Origin: DATKZS01 sp035527835 [NCBI: bacterium]
Lineage (GTDB): Bacteria > RBG-13-61-14
NCBI GenBank assembly: GCA_035527835.1
Contig: DATKZS010000132.1
Span: forward strand, 1-13,850
DNA length: 13,850 bases
Reading direction: 5' to 3'
The notes beneath the pieces are model-generated. The model was given only the letters and a program-made list of their open reading frames with translations, searched no databases and was not told where the DNA came from. Below are positions 6,453-13,078 of this stretch, one piece after another; the stretch's first letter is position 1; every line of letters begins with the position of its first letter. The translations under genes and the position numbers were made by a program.

Positions 6453-7784
6453 CTATTTGATCGTTATTTCCAGCGGCGCGGCCAGCTCCTTGGCCGTGGC
6501 CGGGGCGTCGCCTTGGAAGCTTGGGAGGATGTAGTTCACGATGTTGAGGTCATAGGCCCCGTTTTTAAGGGCCAGGGGATTTTCGAGGCGGAAGCCGAAC
6601 ATGGCGAGACCGGGCTCGTTTTCGGGCGGGTCCTGCCGGTCCTTTTCGTCATCGTAAAAGGGGAGGATGCGGGTGGGCGTGCCGGCTTTTTGCCACCTGG
6701 CCTGGTAGAAGAGCGTGCCCGCGGGCCCGGTGACCAGGCCCCACGAGTGCTCGGCCGCGCTGTTCGCGAGCGCCTTTTCCTGCTCCGACATGACGCCGTC
6801 CACCTTGACGCCGGAGGGCGCAACGTCGGCGTAATAGGTGAACGGTCCGGCGGCCAGGGACAGGTCGCATCCCTGGTAATAGGTCATGGAGGAGAGCACG
6901 AGGTCGGCGCGGAAGGGGAGTTGGAGAGTGGCGGGGACCTCGTAGGAGTCGCGGTAAAACATGCCGTCCACCAGGACCGAGGGCGTGGTGAGGCCCAGGA
7001 AGAACTTGAGCGCGGTCTTGTTGCGCCTAATCACCCGGACCGGGCCGTCGCGCACGCCCACGATCTCGGACACGAAGTCCTCTTCCGAGAAGCTCATTTT
7101 GATGGCGCCGGCCGCCGCGGTGATGCTCGAGCGCATCTTGAGCTTGTCGAAGATGTCCCGGCCGTCGCCGCCGGCTGCAGGCAGGATGAACATGTCGGAG
7201 ATGAACAGCTCGCTCGGGCCGTAGTCCTGGACGTAATGCGGCGTGACCACCTTCTCCATTTCCGGCGCGATCTGGTAGGCCACGTAATCTTCTTTGGACC
7301 GCGGCGGCGGGCCCTGGGTCCAGACCCCGGCATAGGCCCAGACGCTTTGGCCGGTGATCGGGTCGCGCGCTTCGATCGCGCAGGGGTTTTTCATCTCGGG
7401 GGGCGCCGGGCCGCGCTCTCCGGCGTCACCGGCCATGAACACGAGCTCATCCCGGGCCCCGGCCGGTCCCGGTGGTGTCGGGTCGGTGAGGGGCCTTTCC
7501 GGCGTTCCGAGCACGTATCCGGCGCCGTCCCCGGGATCAACCTGGAAGGGCACGGGCCTTGCGATCCCATCTTTATAGGCCATGACCGCCAGCTTCTCGC
7601 GGGGAGCGCCGGCCAGACCCGGCAGGTCGCCCAGTCTGATGACCACGGGCTTGACAGTCAGCGCGAGCGATCCGCCCTCAGCGCCTTGCCCGGCCGTGTC
7701 CGCCGCCAGGCCCGGCGGGGCCATGCAATACATTAAGATAGCGATGGCCGCGATCGCCCGTAGGTCAAGTGATATTTTCAGCAT
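6453..7784 (-). CDS. Secreted protein of unknown function, co-operonic with GH2
   Basis: I do not recognise a named family for this 443-residue protein. It has a Sec signal peptide (about 1-27, hydrophobic AIAAIAILMYCMAPPGLA, cleavage before ADT). No later membrane segments are present, so it should be periplasmic or extracellular. The body is rich in predicted beta strands. The pattern VVIRLGDLPGL, then PVPFQVD, then DELVFMAGDAGE, recalls secreted proteins annotated hypothetical in other Gram-negatives. Internal conserved-looking stretches are YVAYQIAPE, VRVIRRNKTALKFFLGL and FRADLVLSSMTYYQGCDLSL. Catalytic residues cannot be assigned. AGGAG five bases before the ATG supports the start. Position directly upstream of a GH2 beta-glucuronidase-like gene suggests a role in binding or processing a glucuronate-containing glycan; that is inference only. 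Confidence 0.8.
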   Translation of the reverse strand: MLKISLDLRAIAAIAILMYCMAPPGLAADTAGQGAEGGSLALTVKPVVIRLGDLPGLAGAPREKLAVMAYKDGIARPVPFQVDPGDGAGYVLGTPERPLTDPTPPGPAGARDELVFMAGDAGERGPAPPEMKNPCAIEARDPITGQSVWAYAGVWTQGPPPRSKEDYVAYQIAPEMEKVVTPHYVQDYGPSELFISDMFILPAAGGDGRDIFDKLKMRSSITAAAGAIKMSFSEEDFVSEIVGVRDGPVRVIRRNKTALKFFLGLTTPSVLVDGMFYRDSYEVPATLQLPFRADLVLSSMTYYQGCDLSLAAGPFTYYADVAPSGVKVDGVMSEQEKALANSAAEHSWGLVTGPAGTLFYQARWQKAGTPTRILPFYDDEKDRQDPPENEPGLAMFGFRLENPLALKNGAYDLNIVNYILPSFQGDAPATAKELAAPLEITIK

Positions 7785-7806
7785 GGCTTCTCCTGCTCAG
7801 AAAATA

Positions 7807-7893
7807 ATTTTTGACAGGATTGACAGGATGAACAGGATGAAAGAAAATAAGCATCTGCTCGTTCCGGAACATCCTGTTAATCCTGTCAAAAAT
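7807..7893. repeat. GACAGGATTAACAGGAT-type inverted repeat
   Basis: A 24-nt left arm at 7807-7830 (core TTGACAGGATTGACAGGATG) is complementary, with one mismatch, to the right arm at 7870-7893 (core CATCCTGTTAATCCTGTCAA). A third ACAGGATGA unit follows the left arm at 7832-7840. The intervening loop is 39 nt. This GACAGGATTAACAGGAT motif is a dispersed repeat known from many unrelated environmental bacteria. It lies immediately upstream of the secreted-protein gene, within 25 bases of its start codon, so it may have displaced the original promoter. Confidence 0.8.
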
Positions 7894-7965
7894 CTTTTCA
7901 TTATTTCAGGGTGCCGCCTCGCGGCATGAGGAGCTGTCCATTGAAGCACCCGCCGAAGTTCATGG

Positions 7966-8048
7966 CCCGGCGTGGGAGCGCCCTTCCCGCGACGCTTTTT
8001 TCCGGGTCCCGCCAAGAATCGCGCCCGGAAGGGCGCTCCCCCGCCGGG
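7966..8048. repeat. GGGAGCGCCCTTCC inverted repeat upstream of the MBL gene
   Basis: GGGAGCGCCCTTCC at 7974-7987 is exactly complementary to GGAAGGGCGCTCCC at 8027-8040. Allowing a mismatch, the arms extend outward through CCCGGC (from 7966) and GCCGGG (to 8048). The 39-nt loop contains a TTTTTT run at 8005-8011 on the plus strand and a CGCGCCCGG stretch. It could act as a transcription barrier between the divergent operons, or it may be another dispersed REP-like element. It differs from the GACAGGAT element beside it. Confidence 0.65.
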
Positions 8049-8132
8049 TCCTTGCATGCCGCGACTATATCATATCGGTCCGGCCGCGCCCAGTAATGGA
8101 CACATGGAAAGAGTGGTGCTAAAGATAGGAAG

Positions 8133-8756
8133 ATGAAGATCAAGAAGCACCTGGCGGGCCTGATGCAAGTCAACTGTTACCTGGTCTGGGACGAGGACTC
8201 CAAAATGGCGATGGTGATTGATCCCGGCGGCGACGCCAAAAAGATCGCGCGGACCATCAAGGAAAAGGGCCTGACCCTTATGGCCATAGTCCACACCCAC
8301 GGGCACTGGGACCACACCGCGGGCTCGGACTCGCTGCAGCGGCTCACCGGCGCTCCGGTGCTGCGCCACCCGCTGGACGCCAAGAGCGGGTACCTGCACC
8401 GGCCGCGACCCTCCGACGGGGTCAAGGTCCATGACCTCGAAGACGGCCAGGACCTCAACATCGGCGGGCTGCGCTTCAAGGTCATTCATACCCCGGGCCA
8501 CTCCCGCGGCGGCATCTGCCTTTACACCCCCGGGTCCCTCTTCTCCGGCGACCTACTCTTCTCGGGCTCGGTGGGAAGATGGGACCTCTCCGGCGGCAGC
8601 TTCCGCGAACTCGTCAAGTCCCTGAACCAGCGGCTGGCGGCCCTTCCCGACGACACCGACGTTTACCCCGGCCACGGACCCGCCGCCGCCCTGGGCCTGG
8701 AGCGCGCCCAAAACCCCTTCTTCAAGACCGCGCGGGACCTGAAAAGAGGCGGGTGA
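8133..8756 (+). CDS. MBL-fold metallohydrolase, glyoxalase II-like
   Basis: This 207-residue cytoplasmic protein has all metal ligands of the metallo-beta-lactamase fold: THGHWDH (His56, His58, Asp60, His61), His123 in TPGHSRGG, Asp140 in LFSGD and His181 in VYPGHG. The order and spacing match the short hydroxyacylglutathione hydrolase-like group (about 200-215 residues), which hydrolyses thioesters with two zinc or iron ions. It lacks the C-terminal glutathione-binding extension of classical glyoxalase II, so the physiological substrate is open. The start at 8133 has AGGA just upstream, unusually close. A ten-codon ORF (8104-8136) overlaps it by ATGA but has no good ribosome site. This is the only full-length plus-strand gene; it converges on the ImmA gene with just nine bases between stops. 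Confidence 0.88.
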   Translation: MKIKKHLAGLMQVNCYLVWDEDSKMAMVIDPGGDAKKIARTIKEKGLTLMAIVHTHGHWDHTAGSDSLQRLTGAPVLRHPLDAKSGYLHRPRPSDGVKVHDLEDGQDLNIGGLRFKVIHTPGHSRGGICLYTPGSLFSGDLLFSGSVGRWDLSGGSFRELVKSLNQRLAALPDDTDVYPGHGPAAALGLERAQNPFFKTARDLKRGG

Positions 8757-8765
8757 TCCGAAATA

Positions 8766-9446
8766 TTAATCTATGGTTCCGGGAACTAGGGCAAAGGGAG
8801 AGGGCCAGATCTGGGAGCGGACAAAACTTTGAGCGCGGAGGCGGAGGTTATTTTGGGCTTCTTCGACGATGTTCTTGGCCTGCGGGTTTTGTTTTTGTAG
8901 GGTCCTGATGGTTTCAGATTCAAGATACATGAATACCCTCTCCTCAATTTTGGAAATTTCCTTCAAGGCAACCGCGCCGCGCCGCTTGTATTCATCTCTG
9001 AAAGGCCGCAAGGATTTTTCAAATTGGTCCAGCAGTTCCTTTTCAGGTATGAACAGCATGGTGGCGAAGATATCCGCCTCGTTTTCATAAGCTTGCTTGA
9101 ACTCGTCAACATAAACCTTGTTGATATACCCTCCCTTCTCAAGGGCAAGGATCGTATCTCTGTTCACGTGCGGGGGATGAAGAAAGTAGTGTCCGAGCTC
9201 GTGGCCCAAGCAGAACCATTTTACGGAATCGCTGCATTCCTTGTTTACTACGATGATGGTCTCGTTGATTTCCGGGGGCCAGGGCCATTGAATGTAGCTT
9301 TTTAGATTTTTTTCAGGTATGTCCCGCACTTCAAAATAAAAAATTTCTTCCGTCTTGCAGATATCTTTGAGATCCTGGAATGATAATCTTTCCCGGTTGA
9401 AACGAGGGTACTTGGCTTCGGCAAATTTCAGCGCAGCGGAAAACAT
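8766..9446 (-). CDS. ImmA/IrrE-type zinc metallopeptidase (peptidase M78 family)
   Basis: This 226-residue protein contains the zinc-binding HELGH motif at 82-86 (WFCLGHELGHYFLHP). The downstream acidic ligand motif is YENEADIFATMLFIP, with Glu123 and Asp125, as in ImmA/IrrE (COG2856) peptidases. Known relatives cleave repressors or DNA-damage regulators (ImmA acts on ImmR, IrrE/PprI on DdrO) and usually sit beside, or are fused to, an XRE helix-turn-helix protein. No such HTH gene is visible here. The C-terminal 80 residues are helical and charged with no recognised domain. A GAAGGGA ribosome site precedes the ATG at 9446. It is the last gene of a three-gene operon, 74 bases after the preceding stop. 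The operon is more AT-rich than the flanks, suggesting acquisition. Target unknown. Confidence 0.9.
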   Translation of the reverse strand: MFSAALKFAEAKYPRFNRERLSFQDLKDICKTEEIFYFEVRDIPEKNLKSYIQWPWPPEINETIIVVNKECSDSVKWFCLGHELGHYFLHPPHVNRDTILALEKGGYINKVYVDEFKQAYENEADIFATMLFIPEKELLDQFEKSLRPFRDEYKRRGAVALKEISKIEERVFMYLESETIRTLQKQNPQAKNIVEEAQNNLRLRAQSFVRSQIWPSPFALVPGTID

Positions 9447-9520
9447 GTTTCCGTCCCTTCAAGGCAAGGATATTAAATATGAGCCTGCTTCATTCTTTCG
9501 CCAAGGGGTCGCCCTGACGG

Positions 9521-10099
9521 TCAATGATTAGAGGGTTGAATGGATGATGCTCCTTGATTTATAAACTCAATTGTCTGGATTTGTGATTTCAGAAGATATT
9601 TTTCCGGAACCTCATGCCTGCTCCAACTGATCCTGGATTTGGACATTGTTTGCTTGAGCAGGAATTGAATGCGGCCCGGTAGCTCCGGATCGGATTTGAC
9701 CGCGTCAAGTTCTTGAAGGTCGGCCAAGATTCCTGAAGCGGTGATCAATTCGTGGCCGGGAATCAGTTCCTTCTCGACGCGGGCGAGAATTTCATGGGCC
9801 ATCTCTTTGGTGGCGAATCGGATCAGTCCGCGGATGTTTTCCATTCGGGGGGGGGGATACCCCAGAGCTCTCCTGGTTTTGATAGCTTGTTCTTCCAGGA
9901 ATTCGACCAGGGGTTCCCAGTCCTCGAATTCCCGGTTCATTGGTTGGTAGCCGTATCTGGAGACGGCGGCTTCCAGGGTCGGCTCATCGGTGCTGGTTTG
10001 ATCGTAGACCTTGTAAGGCGGCCGTAAGAGAATAAGTCTCTCCCCGTCCCTGACATAGGCCCATCCTTCCTGTAGCTTGGCCGCGGCCAATACTATCAT
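9521..10099 (-). CDS. Unknown protein, middle gene of ART-like/ImmA operon, with a C10 tract
   Basis: I do not recognise this 192-residue cytoplasmic protein. Its N-terminus has a compact pattern, LQEGWAYVRDGERLILLRPP followed by YKVYD, which looks like a short beta-rich module. A helical charged middle (DWEPLVEFLEEQAIKTRRAL) and a helical C-terminal half (EMAHEILARVEKELIPGHEL) follow. No signal peptide or membrane segment is seen. Its ATG at 10099 lies one base after the TAA of the upstream gene, so translation is very probably coupled. The codons for Pro82-Pro84 and the first base of Arg85 form a run of ten C (G10 at 9847-9856 on the plus strand). This is a slippage-prone tract that could switch the frame or be a sequencing error. 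A role as partner or antitoxin of the ART-like protein is inference from position. Confidence 0.78.
   Translation of the reverse strand: MIVLAAAKLQEGWAYVRDGERLILLRPPYKVYDQTSTDEPTLEAAVSRYGYQPMNREFEDWEPLVEFLEEQAIKTRRALGYPPPRMENIRGLIRFATKEMAHEILARVEKELIPGHELITASGILADLQELDAVKSDPELPGRIQFLLKQTMSKSRISWSRHEVPEKYLLKSQIQTIEFINQGASSIQPSNH
9847..9856. repeat. Ten-base homopolymer (C10 in the coding strand)
   Basis: Ten consecutive G on the plus strand lie in frame inside the middle gene of the three-gene operon and encode three prolines plus the start of an arginine codon. Long G/C homopolymers inside coding sequence are the classic substrate of slipped-strand phase variation. They are also a frequent place for assembly length errors. 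With ten bases the frame is intact here. Confidence 0.95.
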
Positions 10100-10100
10100 C

Positions 10101-10952
10101 TTAGACGAACTCCCTTTTGATGCTCATATTATCGAGCATTGATAAAATGGATTCAAGCCTGCCGGCCATATCCTGCTCCAGTTTTGACAGCGCGGCGCGG
10201 CGTCCGTCCACCGCGTATCTCAGGTATTTCGACGCGGGGAACCTTACGGTTTCCAGCTCTCCGGGGGTTACCACGCCCACGAATATCGCTTCGATGTTGA
10301 CGTTTTCCCGGCAGAGGATTTCAGGCCAGGACCGCGGGTCCGACGCTCCTATTATTTCCTCACGGTGTTTCAGCGCCGCTAATTTGTTCTTATGCGTTTC
10401 CGGGGCAAGCTCCCGCGCCAGCGCCTCGATTTGCAACGTTGGACCAGGGGCCCAGTAATGTTTGGTCTTGAGGCTGTCCGACTGCAGGAACGCAATCTGA
10501 TAAGCGCCCTGGAATAATTCCTCGTTCAAAATAGAGCAGTGGTCTCCAAACCTGGCCGCCCCTAATCCTCCAATATTCAAGGAGCCGTACAGAAAGAGCT
10601 CTCCATCAATGAATGCCCCATGAAATACCTCATGCCTATGATAGAGCGTCCCATATTTCTTCTTGATACTGTTTTTTCCTGGGCCGCCCGCGGCCTTTGA
10701 TTGCTCTTCGGCGATCTCGTAACAATTCTTGAGCTGGCCGGATTTCAGGAATTGAAGAAGGTCCAACTGGCCCATGTTATGCGCGATTCTTCCGCTCTTT
10801 CGCACAGTGGCGGCGAAACGGTCCATGATGCGCCGGTCATCTGGAGCCAATGCCGCCGACTCGCGTCCATATTCTTCATCCAGTCTGGCGGTATTGCTCC
10901 GGGCCAAATCAAAAAGGTCTTGTTTCAACTCCGATTGTTGCTGCTCACTCAT
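10101..10952 (-). CDS. Putative ADP-ribosyltransferase-like protein, first gene of ImmA operon
   Basis: No named family is certain. The 283-residue protein (start at 10952) shows three spaced features reminiscent of the ADP-ribosyltransferase fold seen in DarT/DUF3626-like proteins. The first is IAHNMGQLDLLQFLKSGQLK (about 56-75), like the H-x-x-x-x-x-L-x-x-I-x-x-G-x-L opening. The second is YGSLNIGGLGAARFGDHCSI (122-141), with a downstream SDSL. The third is NIEAIFVGVVTPGELETVRF (219-238), whose Glu221 sits where the catalytic Glu would be. The N-terminal 50 residues are charged and helical. The start at 10952 is favoured because GGGG lies six bases upstream; an ATG at 10964 would add four residues. 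Its stop is one base from the next ATG. A toxin or modifying effector acting with the downstream genes is a hypothesis. Confidence 0.6.
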   Translation of the reverse strand: MSEQQQSELKQDLFDLARSNTARLDEEYGRESAALAPDDRRIMDRFAATVRKSGRIAHNMGQLDLLQFLKSGQLKNCYEIAEEQSKAAGGPGKNSIKKKYGTLYHRHEVFHGAFIDGELFLYGSLNIGGLGAARFGDHCSILNEELFQGAYQIAFLQSDSLKTKHYWAPGPTLQIEALARELAPETHKNKLAALKHREEIIGASDPRSWPEILCRENVNIEAIFVGVVTPGELETVRFPASKYLRYAVDGRRAALSKLEQDMAGRLESILSMLDNMSIKREFV

Positions 10953-10989
10953 CCGATGCCCCATTAGTTTTTATGACTCGCCATTAGCT

Positions 10990-11018
10990 ATGCTATATCA
11001 TTCCCAGGAAAAGGGCAA
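10990..11018 (-). promoter_or_regulatory. Candidate promoter of the three-gene operon
   Basis: On the minus strand TTGCCC (11018-11013) is separated by 17 bases from TAGCAT (10995-10990). Each hexamer matches four of six sigma70 consensus bases. The -10 box ends about 38 bases before the preferred start codon at 10952. The match is moderate and this AT-richer region offers others, so it is only a candidate. Confidence 0.3.
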
Positions 11019-11167
11019 CCCGGCAAAATCTCCGCCCAGGGCTTCCCTTCAAGGGGCCGATCCTGGAACTATGATCTTTTTCAAGCAAAGTACTTCAAGC
11101 CAGCGCGGTACATACTTCTCCCCCTAGTGTGGCATGGAAGATTTGGATAAAGTCAAGAAGGCCCCTT

Positions 11168-11184
11168 GCCCTTTTTAAAAGGGC
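11168..11184. terminator. GCCCTTTT-AAAAGGGC palindrome downstream of the small basic protein
   Basis: GCCCTTTT and AAAAGGGC are separated by one T, giving an almost perfect 17-base palindrome about 35 bases after the stop of the 82-residue protein gene. It could serve as a weak terminator hairpin or, given its symmetry, as an operator for a dimeric regulator upstream of the three-gene operon. There is no U-run after it on the minus strand. Confidence 0.3.
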
Positions 11185-11219
11185 ATGGAGATGTCTTTGC
11201 TTTAGGGTAATTCGGCTTT

Positions 11220-11468
11220 TTATGCGCCCTTAAGTGCCGCGATGCTTTGCCGTTGAGCTTTCAATAAAATCTCATCAGGAACATCCGGATTGATGCAGCT
11301 TATAATGAACCTCAACTTTTTAGACAACGCTTGCTTGGTCTTGCCGCGTTCTTTTACTGAAGGAAACACATGGGCATCAGCGCGATCCAACATCTCGGTA
11401 ATTTGAGCTGTATTGGTGCCAGATTCAAGAAAGGAAATCTTTCTTTGCTTTTTATTTAATTTTTCCAT
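11220..11468 (-). CDS. Small basic protein of unknown function (82 residues)
   Basis: I do not recognise the family. The protein starts MEKLNKKQRKISFLESGTNT, is Lys/Arg-rich, and ends with the predicted helix DEILLKAQRQSIAALKGA. It contains two cysteine/proline features (FIISCINPDVPDE). It may be a compact helical nucleic-acid-binding or regulatory protein, but no helix-turn-helix could be confirmed by eye. The start at 11468 is chosen because GGAGGG lies seven bases upstream. A longer reading from TTG at 11537 would add 23 residues, but that TTGACC looks more like a promoter -35 box. It is the first gene upstream of the three-gene operon, 255 bases away in the same direction, and shares the lower GC content. 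Confidence 0.6.
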   Translation of the reverse strand: MEKLNKKQRKISFLESGTNTAQITEMLDRADAHVFPSVKERGKTKQALSKKLRFIISCINPDVPDEILLKAQRQSIAALKGA

Positions 11469-11552
11469 AGGAGAACCCTCCCTGCTAAGAGAAGCCCTTC
11501 CATAATTTAGATTAACACGGCTTCCCGGGAGGGTCAAGCAATTTCTCAGGGA

Positions 11553-11617
11553 GTTAGAAAGGAAGGGAGGAACTGAGCCCGTGGTTGGGCTCAGTTCCTC
11601 CCGGATTGCCTTCTAAC
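11553..11617 (-). terminator. Long stem-loop immediately after the porin stop codon
   Basis: GTTAGAA...GGGAGGAACTGAGCCC pairs across a GTGGTT loop with GGGCTCAGTTCCTCCC...TTCTAAC. That is 16 perfect base pairs plus an outer 7-bp arm separated by a short unmatched stretch. It starts directly beside the TAA of the porin gene (11618-11620). Its stability and place indicate transcription termination or 3' mRNA protection of a highly expressed transcript. No T-run follows on the minus strand, so it is not a textbook intrinsic terminator. It also separates the porin from the small basic protein gene. Confidence 0.7.
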
Positions 11618-12868
11618 TTACTGCCACACCTGAACCTGGATCAGGAGGGTGTCGTTGTCCAGGGACTGATACTTGCCTTTCTTCCACGGCACCGGTGGGG
11701 TAAAACTGGTGTCCAACGGAGTTTTGCCTTTCTCCACGTTGATCTCGTCGCCCTGCTCGGTGATGAAGAGGTAGTTGACGGACACCTCGGAGTTCTCGGT
11801 GACCCGGTAGTTGGCGCCCAGGGTGAGGATGCTGATCTGGTCATATTCGCTGGGATAGCCGTTGGCGGCCCAGGTCTTCTTGGTGTTGGCGGTGTTGGGA
11901 TCAACGTTCTCGTAGCGGACCAAGGCCTCGATGGCGTCGGTGAACCAGTAGCCGACGGTGACCTGGTAGCCGGTCGAGGTGAGGTTCTGCAGTTTGTTTT
12001 TGTAGAATTGGTAATCCTTGGCGGTCATGGTCACGTAGTCGAAGTTGGCCTCGAGCTTCTTGTTGTCATAGGCGCCGCTGACGACCCATCCGGTCGCGTT
12101 CTGCTGCTCGGTTGATGCCGGATGACCGGGTAGAGAGATGTTCTCCTGCCATCCTTCGGTGAGGTAACCGATGCTGATCATGGCGCCCTCGGCGGGCATG
12201 ATCTTGAGGTTGACGAGCCAGGACTTTTCGAGGTCAATCTCGGTATTGGCGCCGCCGCCGGCGTTACCGTTGAAGTAGGACAGGTCCAACTCGACCATGT
12301 CAGCGGGCATGATGGCGAAGTTGACGCCGGTGGCCTGCCAGCCGAGCCCCATGGGACCATAGAAGCCGACGGCGTTGCCGGCCCCGCCTAGATTGAGCAA
12401 GGGAAGGACGATCAGGTCATAGTCGTTGGTGGCCCGGGGCTGATAGATGCTCACCGGGAGGTTAAAGGTTCCCACGGTGACCGTGGTCATGGGGATCACG
12501 TCCTTGAACATGATCTTGGCCTGGCGCACGCCGATGGCGCCGATCTCATTGGGGTTGCTAACCAATACATCGAACCCATTGACGCTCTGCAGCTCGATCA
12601 CGTAGGCCACCTTCTCGCCCACGGTGCCGTTGATGTCAATCTCGACGTTGGTGGTCGCGAACTGCTCGATGCCCGCGCCATCGAAGCCCGAAACCTGGCC
12701 GGCCGCCGCCGCGCCCACCGCATCCTCGGACTCGGCCATGTAAGTGTAGCCCCACTTGACCTTGCCGCCGATCTGCAGGGTCCCGGCCCCTACTTCCACC
12801 TGCGCCTGCAATAACTCAGGCACAGCCATAGCCGCGATAATCAATCCTACCAGCCAAAATTTCTTCAT
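11618..12868 (-). CDS. Outer-membrane beta-barrel porin
   Basis: This 416-residue protein has a Sec signal peptide (MKKFWLVGLIIAAMAVPELL, cleavage after LLQAQ). The mature chain shows alternating hydrophobic/polar strands with many Gly, Asn and aromatic residues, for example VGFYGPMGLGWQATGVNFAI, MVELDLSYFNGNAGGG and YQVTVGYWFTDAIEALVRYE. It ends in LLIQVQVWQ, an aromatic-containing C-terminal strand as in BAM-inserted barrels. The mature length of roughly 395 suits a 16-strand porin similar in style to phosphate-selective or general porins, but substrate specificity is not visible. Its ribosome site AAGGAGG lies eight bases before the ATG. The long leader with promoter, mini-ORF and hairpin upstream and the strong stem-loop downstream suggest an abundant, regulated single-gene transcript. 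Confidence 0.82.
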   Translation of the reverse strand: MKKFWLVGLIIAAMAVPELLQAQVEVGAGTLQIGGKVKWGYTYMAESEDAVGAAAAGQVSGFDGAGIEQFATTNVEIDINGTVGEKVAYVIELQSVNGFDVLVSNPNEIGAIGVRQAKIMFKDVIPMTTVTVGTFNLPVSIYQPRATNDYDLIVLPLLNLGGAGNAVGFYGPMGLGWQATGVNFAIMPADMVELDLSYFNGNAGGGANTEIDLEKSWLVNLKIMPAEGAMISIGYLTEGWQENISLPGHPASTEQQNATGWVVSGAYDNKKLEANFDYVTMTAKDYQFYKNKLQNLTSTGYQVTVGYWFTDAIEALVRYENVDPNTANTKKTWAANGYPSEYDQISILTLGANYRVTENSEVSVNYLFITEQGDEINVEKGKTPLDTSFTPPVPWKKGKYQSLDNDTLLIQVQVWQ

Positions 12869-12965
12869 CTCAATTGCCTCCTTCTGCCTTAATGATGATT
12901 TTAACCTTTTCAGTCGCCTGATATTCTCATCTCATGAATGTCGTTCCCTTTACCCTTCTCCTATT

Positions 12966-13000
12966 AAAAATTGCGCCGCTCCCCTGCGTCGCGGCACAAT
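12966..13000 (-). terminator. Terminator-like hairpin inside the porin 5' leader (possible attenuator)
   Basis: On the minus strand ATTGTGCCGC (13000-12991) pairs with GCGGCGCAAT (12979-12970) through one G-U wobble, closing an 11-nt loop. It is followed by a U-run ending at 12966 (TTTTT including the closing base). A GC-rich stem plus U-tract is the signature of an intrinsic terminator. Yet it lies about 100 bases before the porin start codon and downstream of the likely promoter, so it could terminate transcription prematurely. It begins five bases after the stop of a five-codon ORF. Confidence 0.5.
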
Positions 13001-13005
13001 GAGTC

Positions 13006-13036
13006 TTATGTTCCCCCTTCCACGTTCACCTCCTTT
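13006..13036 (-). promoter_or_regulatory. Five-codon leader ORF with perfect Shine-Dalgarno in porin leader
   Basis: AAAGGAGGTGA (13036-13026) is a full-length anti-16S match. Five bases after its GGAGG core stands GTG (13023), opening a five-codon frame, Met(Val)-Glu-Gly-Gly-Thr, then TAA at 13008-13006. A ribosome terminating there would cover the 5' arm of the hairpin that begins at 13000. The arrangement resembles leader-peptide-controlled attenuators, but chance is possible because purine-rich motifs recur in this leader. Confidence 0.4.
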
Positions 13037-13078
13037 AACTGTCTGCACGCGCTTCCGGCCCGTTTAAATGTTCCATAC

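Noticed and set aside
4410-7736. 1108-residue plus-strand frame
   Set aside because: It is antisense to the GH2 and secreted-protein genes, spans both plus their gap, and has no recognisable domain; it is an artefact of high GC.
8104-8136. Ten-codon ORF overlapping the MBL start by ATGA
   Set aside because: It has no credible ribosome site and no supporting feature beyond the overlap, which is likely by chance.
11469-11537. N-terminal extension of the small basic protein from TTG
   Set aside because: GGAGGG with correct spacing points to the ATG at 11468; the TTGACC at the extended start looks like a -35 box.
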